Part shown: one piece after another, positions 1-4,801 of the stretch
Layout of the letters: each line of letters opens with the position of its first letter
How positions within the stretch are numbered: the stretch's first letter is position 1
DNA from: Gemmatimonadota bacterium
Lineage (GTDB): Bacteria; Latescibacterota; UBA2968; UBA8231
DNA: 7,080 nt
Reading direction: 5' to 3'
NCBI GenBank assembly: GCA_028875335.1
Contig: JAPPEF010000251.1
Coordinates: 1-7,080 of the forward strand
The notes under the pieces: generated by a model
Seen by the model: only the letters and a program-made list of their open reading frames with translations
Told to the model about the DNA's origin: nothing
Database searches by the model: none
Program-made: the position numbers and the translations under genes

Positions 1-218
1 CGGCGTGGAATGAGTACGGGTTTGCCATGACGCTCAACAACCAAAAGGCCGTTACGGTGCCGGTTTACTTCGCTGGTTTGCAGGGCAATGTGTCGGGTTT
101 GCCGTGGGCGCAGATCAGTGCGGGGATGCTGATTTTTGTCGCGCCGATCATCGTATTCACGGTCTTGGTGCGCAAGCATCTGTTGCGCGGCGTCACTTTT
201 GGGACGATCAAGCGATGA
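1..218 (+). CDS. ABC transporter permease, CUT1 (MalG/UgpE-like), C-terminal fragment
   Basis: This is the 3' end of a gene that begins before the window; the first complete codon is at base 3 and 71 residues are visible. The fragment opens with AWNEYGFAMTL, which matches the end of the cytoplasmic coupling-loop region and the following helix of MalG-type permeases (family pattern WNE.LFA..L). A VPV.FAGLQG stretch comes next, then a hydrophobic segment at about visible residues 36-57, then the basic tail RKHLLRGVTFGTIKR, which resembles the usual RGLT.GAVKG ending of CUT1 inner-membrane subunits. Such permeases form half of the transmembrane channel of carbohydrate or glycerol-phosphate importers. 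The stop codon overlaps the next start (ATGA at 215-218), so the genes are translationally coupled. The substrate cannot be deduced from this fragment. The family call is firm. Confidence 0.88.
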   Translation, partial: AWNEYGFAMTLNNQKAVTVPVYFAGLQGNVSGLPWAQISAGMLIFVAPIIVFTVLVRKHLLRGVTFGTIKR

Positions 219-379
219 GCCGCTGGTTAGATCGCTGCGCTCGCGTGGGCATGGTCGCCGGAGTGGGGTTGATGCTGCAACCGTTTTGGGGGACGGGACT
301 GAAGTATGGGTTTTTTGTCGCGGCCTTTAGCACGCTGTTGCACGTTGTGACGTCGCGGCGGCAGATGGAAGAGCCATGA
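215..379 (+). CDS. Small two-helix membrane protein in the ABC transporter operon
   Basis: This 54-residue protein lies between the permease and the ATPase and overlaps both by 4 bases (ATGA at 215-218 and at 376-379). That arrangement argues strongly that it is a real, translationally coupled gene. The same frame is open from further upstream, but those earlier ATGs lie inside the permease gene; the ATG at 215 is chosen because of the overlap. The N-terminus is basic (MSRWLDRCAR). Two hydrophobic stretches follow, at about residues 11-22 and 31-46, separated by a short QPFWGTG turn, and the end is charged (TSRRQMEEP). This suggests a helical hairpin with both ends in the cytoplasm. I do not recognise the family. 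From its position it may be an accessory membrane subunit of the importer, comparable in position to the small GlpU protein of rhizobial glycerol transporters, though I see no sequence similarity to that protein. Confidence 0.75.
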   Translation: MSRWLDRCARVGMVAGVGLMLQPFWGTGLKYGFFVAAFSTLLHVVTSRRQMEEP

Positions 380-1416
380 GCTTCCTTGAGTGCCGGGATT
401 TGGTCAAGACCTTTGCCGACGGCACGCGTGCCGTCCAGGGCATTGATTTGCGCTGCGGCGAAGGCGAGTTCGCCGTGCTGTTGGGGCCTTCTGGGTGCGG
501 CAAGACGACGACGCTGCGGATGGTGGCGGGCCTCGAAAAGCCTACGGCTGGGCAGATCGTGTTGGCCGGCGCGGACATCACCGACCACTCTCCTGCCGAG
601 CGGGACGTGGGGTTCGCGTTTCAGTTTTACGCGCTCTATCCACACCTGAAGGTCGAGGACAACATCGGCTTTCCGCTGGAGAGTATGGGGTTGAATCGGC
701 AGGAGCGACGGCAGCGGGTGGCCGACATTGTCGAGCGGTTGGGGCTGGGCGCGTTGGTCGGGCGCTATCCCCGGCAGCTATCGGGCGGCGATCAGCAGCG
801 GGTAGCTTTGGCGCGGGCGATGGTGCGGCGGCCGCAGATCTACCTGATGGACGAGCCTTTGGGCACGCTCGACGCGGGTTTGCGGCTGGAGATGCGGGAG
901 ATGATCCGCGCCCAGCAGCTCGACGCAGGGATTGCCACCTTGTACGTGACCCACGATCAAGAGGAGGCCATGAGCTTGGCCGATCAAGTGGTGGTCATGG
1001 ACGAGGGTCGGATTCGCCAGAGTGGGGCTGCGGCCTTGGTGTACGACCAGCCGGCTGACTTGTTTGTGGCACACTTTATCGGCAGCCCTAGCATGAACTT
1101 TATCACTGGGGAAATCCGCGAGGACTGCTTTGTCGCGCCTGGGTTGGTCTGGCCGCTGGCCGAGTCGGTGAGGCCGGGGCCGGCGACACTGGGGGTGCGA
1201 CCGGAGTTTGTACGATCGGATGCTAAAGGTCGGCTGCGGGCCGAGGTGGTGCGCGACGAATACCAAGGCGCGTGCCGCTACATCCATCTACAGGCCGAGT
1301 GCGGTAGGTTGGTTATGCGGGTGGCAGATCGGGAGGGTGTGGCCGTGGGCACGACCTTGGGCTTGGACTTTGCTGTAGTACTGTTGTTCGATCCGGCGAA
1401 TGGCGAGCGGCTCTAA
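376..1416 (+). CDS. ABC transporter ATP-binding protein, MalK/UgpC-like (first of two)
   Basis: This is the nucleotide-binding subunit of a CUT1-type importer; it hydrolyses ATP at the inner face of the membrane. All signature elements are present: A-loop aromatic F13, Walker A GPSGCGKTT (37-45), Q-loop Q83 in FQFYALYPHL, signature LSGGDQQRV (135-143), Walker B IYLMDE (155-160, catalytic E160), D-loop LDA (165-167) and switch H193 in VTHDQ. After about residue 240 comes a MalK-type C-terminal regulatory (TOBE/OB-fold) region with the family motif LGVRPE (272-277). At 346 residues it is slightly shorter than typical MalK proteins of about 370. The start overlaps the upstream stop by 4 bases and has a GGAAG ribosome site at 367-371. 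The Q-loop reads FQF where the family usually has FQS or FQN; this is probably neutral. A second, different ATPase lies downstream, so the two may pair. Substrate unknown. Confidence 0.93.
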   Translation: MSFLECRDLVKTFADGTRAVQGIDLRCGEGEFAVLLGPSGCGKTTTLRMVAGLEKPTAGQIVLAGADITDHSPAERDVGFAFQFYALYPHLKVEDNIGFPLESMGLNRQERRQRVADIVERLGLGALVGRYPRQLSGGDQQRVALARAMVRRPQIYLMDEPLGTLDAGLRLEMREMIRAQQLDAGIATLYVTHDQEEAMSLADQVVVMDEGRIRQSGAAALVYDQPADLFVAHFIGSPSMNFITGEIREDCFVAPGLVWPLAESVRPGPATLGVRPEFVRSDAKGRLRAEVVRDEYQGACRYIHLQAECGRLVMRVADREGVAVGTTLGLDFAVVLLFDPANGERL

Positions 1417-1419
1417 AAA

Positions 1420-1463
1420 AGACTATATATGGCCCTTTTTATAATTTAGACCATATATAGTCT
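1420..1463 (+). repeat. Perfect 13-bp inverted repeat (stem-loop) just after the first ATPase gene
   Basis: The arm AGACTATATATGG (1420-1432) is repeated as its exact reverse complement at 1451-1463, with an 18-base AT-rich spacer. It begins 4 bases after the ATPase stop codon. A competing hairpin can pair AAAAAG (1416-1421) with CTTTTT (1435-1440). The position fits a transcription end or mRNA 3'-stabilising structure for the upstream operon, but no clear U-tract follows the right arm, so it is not a classical intrinsic terminator. It could equally be a protein-binding dyad. The repeat itself is certain; the role is not. Confidence 0.6.
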
Positions 1464-1516
1464 CCTATCTCAAACAAAAATACCCCAAAATAAGAACTCC
1501 GTATTGTAATATTTTA

Positions 1517-1545
1517 TTGGCGCTTTTTCATGGGAATTATATACT
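1517..1545 (+). promoter_or_regulatory. Sigma70-like promoter for the LRR-metalloprotease gene
   Basis: A -35-like TTGGCG (1517-1522, 4 of 6 to TTGACA) and a -10-like TATACT (1540-1545, 5 of 6 to TATAAT) are separated by exactly 17 bases within an AT-rich stretch. Transcription would begin near 1552, leaving a leader of roughly 98 bases before the ATG at 1650. Placement directly upstream of a compositionally distinct gene supports it. AT-rich DNA produces such matches by chance, so this remains a prediction. Confidence 0.5.
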
Positions 1546-1558
1546 TTAGTGCCCATGA
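1528..1558. promoter_or_regulatory. Dyad symmetry spanning the -10 element (possible operator)
   Basis: TCATGGG (1528-1534) and its exact reverse complement CCCATGA (1552-1558) flank 17 bases that contain the predicted -10 hexamer and end at the predicted transcription start. Half-sites of this size and spacing are compatible with a dimeric repressor covering the -10 region, or with a hairpin at the very 5' end of the transcript. No regulator gene is visible in the window. Confidence 0.35.
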
Positions 1559-1636
1559 TCAGATAGGCTGAGCAAGTTCGGGCTGCCAACAACGGAAGAC
1601 CCTCATTAGACGACGCTTATACCGAACTCTCCCTTT

Positions 1637-1641
1637 AAGGA
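1637..1641 (+). promoter_or_regulatory. Ribosome binding site AAGGA setting the start of the LRR protein
   Basis: AAGGA ends 8 bases before the ATG at 1650. The reading frame stays open upstream to 1572 but offers no ATG, GTG or TTG there, so this site together with the ATG decides the start. Confidence 0.6.
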
Positions 1642-1649
1642 AACTTCCC

Positions 1650-3527
1650 ATGCTGTGCTTCGTCCTATTTTTCGTCCTATGCTGTGTCCTCTCCTGCTCA
1701 AAAGAGCAACCGCCGACCGCACCCGCAGGCAAGGCCACGGACGACGACTGTACCCTCTGCGACTTTTTCGGTGCCTTACAAGACTCTGAAGATTCGAACG
1801 AGGATACCGCGTCCGATAGCTCTTCGGTTTCGTCTCCTGACAGTTCCTCAGTTTCGTCCAGTTCGGACTCCTCACCGTCTAATGGGATTTTTATCCCAGA
1901 TACAGCTCTGAGAACATATATAGAAAAGGAACTAAACAAGAATCCCGGTGAGACGATCACGCAAGCAGATATGAATACTCTAACAATTCTTTGGGATGGA
2001 AATAGCTTAGGGATTAAGAACCTTAGAGGCTTAGAAACAGCGAATAATCTAACGAAGTTGAGAATTCAAAACAATGCAATTTCTGATCTTACGCCATTGG
2101 CTGACTTAACTCGGTTGGATTTCTTATGGATTGGTCTTAATCAGGTATCTGATCTTACTCCATTGGTTAACTTAACTCGGCTACGAAGTTTACTTATTAG
2201 TATCAATCAGGTTACGGATATTACCCCTTTGCAAAATCTGACGAGGTTAATAGTATTGGGAGTTGGCAACAATCAGGTATCTGATCTCACTCCATTGGCT
2301 AACTTATCCAAGCTGCAACGCTTATATCTTCATAACAATCATATTTCTGATTTCACACCATTGGCTAACTTAACTGATTTGGAATCGTTAGATATTTCTA
2401 GTAATCAGGTATCTGATCTTGACCTCACGCCATTGGCTAACTTATCCAAGCTGTATAATTTATTCATTGGTTACAATCAGGTATCTGATCTTACTCCATT
2501 GGTTAACTTAACTCGGCTAGGACAGTTAGAGTTTCCTGACAATCAGGTTTCTGATCTCATGCCATTGGCTAACTTATCCAATTTACGAAATATAAATCTC
2601 GACTGGAATAATGTTTCAGACATATCGCCATTAATAGCGTTGCCTCACTTGTTTGAGCTAAATGCTCGGGGTAATCCTTTAAGTGAAGCCTCCATCAATG
2701 AACATATCCCGGTGCTTAAACGTCGTAATGTCATTCTATCTTTTTCATCTCTCACGGAAACCCCCTTCAGTCTCGACTTAGTCTTCCTTGACGATTTCAC
2801 AGAATGGGAACAAGACCTATGGTACCGCATTGCGAAGCGTTGGGAAGCAGCGATACTGAATGATCTTCCAGATTACGAATTTTCTGATACATGGTCCGGA
2901 GAATGTGGCGAACATTCGATTGAAATACCTGCCGGCGAACAGATAGATGATCTACGGATTTATGTGACGAAGTATTCCGGAATAAACTCTTATGATCAAC
3001 ACGCATCAGGCTATGGAGGGCCTCGTCTATTGCGTTCAAACTCTTTGCCAATTATTGGTTGTATCGGAATTGACCAAGAGCTTTCTGATGTGTGGCTGAG
3101 AGAGGTTAGAGGACTTCATGAAATAGGACACGTTTTGGGGATCGGTACTATCTGGCACGATAGCGGAATGCTTCGTGGTCTAAATGCCGATACTCATTTT
3201 GCCGGGCCGCAAGCTATTGCGGCTTTTGATCAAGCCGGGGGCACAAAATATCAAGGTGCAAAAGTCCCGACCGAACAAGATGGAGCACATTGGCGCAATA
3301 GTGTTTTACCACTTGAGATTATGTCACCATTTATCGATAACGAAAGAATTTCATCCATAACGCTTGGAGCGTTGAGCGATCTAGGCTACTCCGTTGAGCT
3401 TTCAGCGGCCGATCCCTACTCTGTGGGTGTCTCAATTGGTCTTTCAACAGCCGCGAAACCCGTCGCCGACGAGGTTCCTTTCTGCTCGCTTGAGGGGCTG
3501 CCCCCGCCGGTCTATGTGGACGATTGA
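1650..3527 (+). CDS. Lipoprotein with leucine-rich repeats and a leishmanolysin-like (M8-type) zinc metalloprotease domain
   Basis: This 625-residue protein is predicted to be exported and lipid-anchored. Residues 1-15 are hydrophobic and end in a lipobox-like VLSC with C16 as the anchor; unusually, no basic residue precedes the hydrophobic core. A Ser/Asp-rich linker (about 45-78) follows, including the tandem DSSSVSSP/DSSSVSSS and a CTLC pair at 34-37. A cap (IPDTALRTYIEKEL, 82-95) leads into an SDS22/internalin-type LRR array of 22-residue units (144-343; typical unit VSDLTPLANLT.L..L.L..N). The C-terminal half contains HEIGHVLGIG (490-499), then HW at 547-548 and EIMSP with M558. This matches the leishmanolysin pattern: two zinc histidines and a catalytic Glu (H490, E491, H494), a third zinc His in an HW motif about 50 residues later, and a Met-turn. 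The usual tail ALSDLGY...ADPY (574-590) is also present. The DNA is far less GC-rich than the flanking ABC genes, and the gene has its own promoter-like and terminator-like signals, suggesting transfer. The natural target is unknown; the LRRs may select it. The protease call rests on motif recognition. Confidence 0.88.
   Translation: MLCFVLFFVLCCVLSCSKEQPPTAPAGKATDDDCTLCDFFGALQDSEDSNEDTASDSSSVSSPDSSSVSSSSDSSPSNGIFIPDTALRTYIEKELNKNPGETITQADMNTLTILWDGNSLGIKNLRGLETANNLTKLRIQNNAISDLTPLADLTRLDFLWIGLNQVSDLTPLVNLTRLRSLLISINQVTDITPLQNLTRLIVLGVGNNQVSDLTPLANLSKLQRLYLHNNHISDFTPLANLTDLESLDISSNQVSDLDLTPLANLSKLYNLFIGYNQVSDLTPLVNLTRLGQLEFPDNQVSDLMPLANLSNLRNINLDWNNVSDISPLIALPHLFELNARGNPLSEASINEHIPVLKRRNVILSFSSLTETPFSLDLVFLDDFTEWEQDLWYRIAKRWEAAILNDLPDYEFSDTWSGECGEHSIEIPAGEQIDDLRIYVTKYSGINSYDQHASGYGGPRLLRSNSLPIIGCIGIDQELSDVWLREVRGLHEIGHVLGIGTIWHDSGMLRGLNADTHFAGPQAIAAFDQAGGTKYQGAKVPTEQDGAHWRNSVLPLEIMSPFIDNERISSITLGALSDLGYSVELSAADPYSVGVSIGLSTAAKPVADEVPFCSLEGLPPPVYVDD
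1815..1862 (+). repeat. Tandem 8-codon repeat (DSSSVSS-) in the lipoprotein linker
   Basis: Codons 56-63 and 64-71 encode DSSSVSSP and DSSSVSSS. In the first seven codon pairs, five differ and every difference is synonymous (for example GAT/GAC, AGC/AGT, TCG/TCA). The peptide has therefore been kept while the DNA has drifted, as expected for an older duplication in a flexible spacer that lifts the folded domains away from the membrane. Confidence 0.7.
2139..2183 (+). repeat. 45-base perfect direct repeat, copy 1 (within the LRR array)
   Basis: This segment is identical over 45 bases to 2475-2519. It encodes NQVSDLTPLVNLTRL, the end of one LRR unit and the first part of the next. The offset is 336 bases, which is five 66-base units plus the 6-base insertion described at 2416-2426. 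Confidence 0.9.
2475..2519 (+). repeat. 45-base perfect direct repeat, copy 2 (within the LRR array)
   Basis: Identical partner of 2139-2183, in the same reading frame. Perfect identity including synonymous positions, while neighbouring units differ, points to recent duplication or gene conversion inside the array. Confidence 0.9.
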
Positions 3528-3537
3528 TTCAACATAA

Positions 3538-3580
3538 GCAGGCGCGAGGGATGCTGCCGATCTCCGCGCCCGCTCCTTTT
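3538..3580 (+). terminator. Intrinsic terminator-like hairpin after the LRR-metalloprotease gene
   Basis: Eleven bases after the stop codon, GGCGCG (3541-3546) pairs perfectly with CGCGCC (3565-3570). The stem extends inward through AGG/TCT past one bulged C, and outward with GC/GC across a mismatch. It is followed by TCCTTTT (3574-3580), a short and imperfect U-tract. Position and shape fit a Rho-independent terminator for the LRR gene, though the U-tract is weak. Confidence 0.55.
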
Positions 3581-3589
3581 GCTACTTCT

Positions 3590-3636
3590 CTATCGGCGTG
3601 TTGACCGCACGACCTAGGACTAGGTGCAGCCGATAG
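3590..3636. repeat. Nested inverted repeats between the LRR gene and the second ATPase gene
   Basis: CTATCGGC (3590-3597) is the exact reverse complement of GCCGATAG (3629-3636). Inside it, ACCTAG (3612-3617) and CTAGGT (3620-3625) form a second dyad with a 2-base centre. The whole can fold as one long interrupted hairpin. No U-tract follows the right arm. It may be a second transcription end, a protein-binding site or a relic of an insertion boundary; the sequence does not decide. Confidence 0.45.
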
Positions 3637-3696
3637 CTTGCGCTTGGCCCTATTCTTCCCCAACATACGCTTCAGATCGAAATCAAAGACCGTTCC

Positions 3697-3715
3697 GCCG
3701 CGTTAGTTAAGCGGC
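3697..3715. repeat. Short GC hairpin upstream of the second ATPase gene
   Basis: GCCGC (3697-3701) pairs with GCGGC (3711-3715) around a 9-base loop, followed by TTATTGTG. It is a third small dyad in this 234-base gap. It ends 46 bases before the ATG at 3762 and could lie in the leader of the second ATPase mRNA. A 5-bp stem is weak evidence. Confidence 0.3.
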
Positions 3716-3761
3716 TTATTGTGCACGGTCGATATTTCCAACGAAGCGAATACATTCTAAG

Positions 3762-4790
3762 ATGTCTTGGTTGCAGCTAAAAGGAGTGACGCGGAGCTTT
3801 GGCAAGGCCGAGGTTCTGTCTGGCATTGACCTGTCGCTGGGGGCTGACGAGATGCTGGTGGTGCTGGGGCCGACCGGCGCGGGCAAGACCACGCTGCTGC
3901 GGATCGTCGCCGGGTTAGACCCGCCCGACGCTGGTCAGGTCGAGATGGACGGCGAAGAGGTGACACACTGGCCACCGGCCGACCGCGACATTGCGTTGGT
4001 CTTCCAGCACTTCGCTTTGTATCCCGACTGGAGCGTGCGGCGCAACTTGGAATTTCCGCTCAAGGCACCGCGCCAGCAGCTTGCGCGCGATGAGATTGAC
4101 CAGCGCGTCGGCTGGGCGGCAGAGCTGTTGAAGATTGAGCGGTTGCTCGACCGGCCCGCGGCCCGTCTGTCGGGTGGGGAGATGCAGCGGGTGGCCATTG
4201 GGCAGGCGATTGTGCGGCGGCCGCGACTGTTTCTTTTTGACGAGCCGTTGACTAATTTGGACGCCAAGTTGCGGGAGTCCCTCCGCCTAGAGCTGGCCTT
4301 GTTGCGGCAGGAGTTAGGCATTCCGGCGATCTACGTGACCCACGACCAAGCCGAGGCCCTGTCCATGGGCGATTCCATCGCCGTGCTGGCCGAGGGGCGG
4401 ATTTTGCAGCAGGGCAGCCCGGAGGTTATTTATCGCCAGCCGGTCTCGCCCGTAGTAGCGCGCCAATTGGGGCAACCTGCGATCAACATCCTCAGCGTTC
4501 AGCGGCGCGGGGATGCGTGGATTGGCCCAAACGAAGCCGAGCGAATGCCGGCGCTGAATGGGACTGGCGAGATGCTGCTCGGCGTCCGGCCGGAGGACAT
4601 CGCGCCTGAAGGGGGGCACGTGCCGGGGGTGGTGCGCGTCGTTGAGGACGCTGGGGCCGCGTGGATTTTATGGGTGGATTGGGCCGGGGCGTCCATCCAC
4701 ATCATCGCGTCTAAGGAACGGCGTTTTGCCCCGGGAGAGACCGTGTATCCGCGCATAGACGCGGCGCGGGCGCTGCTATGGCCACGTTAA
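3762..4790 (+). CDS. ABC transporter ATP-binding protein, MalK/UgpC-like (second of two)
   Basis: This is a complete CUT1-type ATPase of 342 residues. It shows A-loop F13, Walker A GPTGAGKTT (36-44), Q-loop Q82 in FQHFALYP, signature LSGGEMQRV (136-144), Walker B LFLFDE (156-161, catalytic E161), D-loop NLDA (165-168) and switch H194 in VTHDQ. A C-terminal TOBE-like region follows from about 240, with LGVRPE at 273-278. It differs from the upstream ATPase in Walker A, signature (SGGEMQRVAIGQ against SGGDQQRVALAR) and the C-terminal domain, so the two are diverged paralogues and not a recent duplication. Paired dissimilar ATPases occur in CUT1 systems such as rhizobial GlpS/GlpT. I infer that both serve the permease encoded at the left edge. 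The ATG at 3762 is the natural N-terminus for the family, but its ribosome site is poor. The gene is followed after 11 bases by the parvulin lipoprotein gene. Confidence 0.93.
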   Translation: MSWLQLKGVTRSFGKAEVLSGIDLSLGADEMLVVLGPTGAGKTTLLRIVAGLDPPDAGQVEMDGEEVTHWPPADRDIALVFQHFALYPDWSVRRNLEFPLKAPRQQLARDEIDQRVGWAAELLKIERLLDRPAARLSGGEMQRVAIGQAIVRRPRLFLFDEPLTNLDAKLRESLRLELALLRQELGIPAIYVTHDQAEALSMGDSIAVLAEGRILQQGSPEVIYRQPVSPVVARQLGQPAINILSVQRRGDAWIGPNEAERMPALNGTGEMLLGVRPEDIAPEGGHVPGVVRVVEDAGAAWILWVDWAGASIHIIASKERRFAPGETVYPRIDAARALLWPR

Positions 4791-4791
4791 T

Positions 4792-4798
4792 AGGAGAG
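4792..4798 (+). promoter_or_regulatory. Ribosome binding site AGGAGAG deciding the start of the parvulin lipoprotein
   Basis: AGGAG, just after the ATPase stop codon, lies 5 bases before the ATG at 4802. It favours that start over the in-frame ATG at 4778, which lies inside the ATPase gene and would place an uncharged leader of eight residues before the signal peptide. Confidence 0.7.
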
Positions 4799-4801
4799 AA
4801 T

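Larger units (their letters stand above)
2079..2678 (+). repeat. LRR coding array, nine units of about 66 bases
   Basis: Residues 144-343 form nine consecutive units starting at I144, V166, V188, V210, I232, V254, V278, V300 and V322. Eight are 22 residues long. The unit at 254-277 has 24 because of an extra Asp-Leu pair. A degenerate unit precedes the array (about 121-143) and a capping segment follows (344-365). Several units share near-identical DNA (CCATTGGCTAACTTATCCA recurs), indicating internal duplication. Confidence 0.85.

Noticed and set aside
1559..1960. Minus-strand open frame of 133 codons opposite the start of the LRR gene.
   Set aside because: It mirrors the Ser/Asp-rich linker of the real gene, has low-complexity Glu/Leu content from that composition, and has no supporting motif.
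3527..3712. Possible integron attC site: ATTCAAC at 3527-3533 fits RYYYAAC and GTTAAGC at 3706-3712 fits GTTRRRY.
   Set aside because: The two sites are about 186 bases apart, longer than usual attC sites, and the core boxes are not complementary beyond AAC/GTT. No matching recombination site is seen on the left side of the LRR gene, and no integrase is present in the window.
3719..3761. Promoter directly upstream of the second ATPase gene (TTGTGC with TACATT).
   Set aside because: The spacing is 26 bases and TACATT lies too close to the ATG for an ordinary leader. A leaderless start cannot be excluded but has no adequate -35 element.
3757..3975. Minus-strand and alternative-frame open frames over the ATPase and parvulin genes, for example this one.
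   Set aside because: They are the usual shadows of GC-rich coding sequence, without motifs, and lie opposite well-supported genes.
4778..4801. Upstream in-frame ATG at 4778 as the start of the parvulin lipoprotein.
   Set aside because: It lies within the ATPase gene. The ATG at 4802 has a strong AGGAG site and gives a canonical lipoprotein signal peptide.
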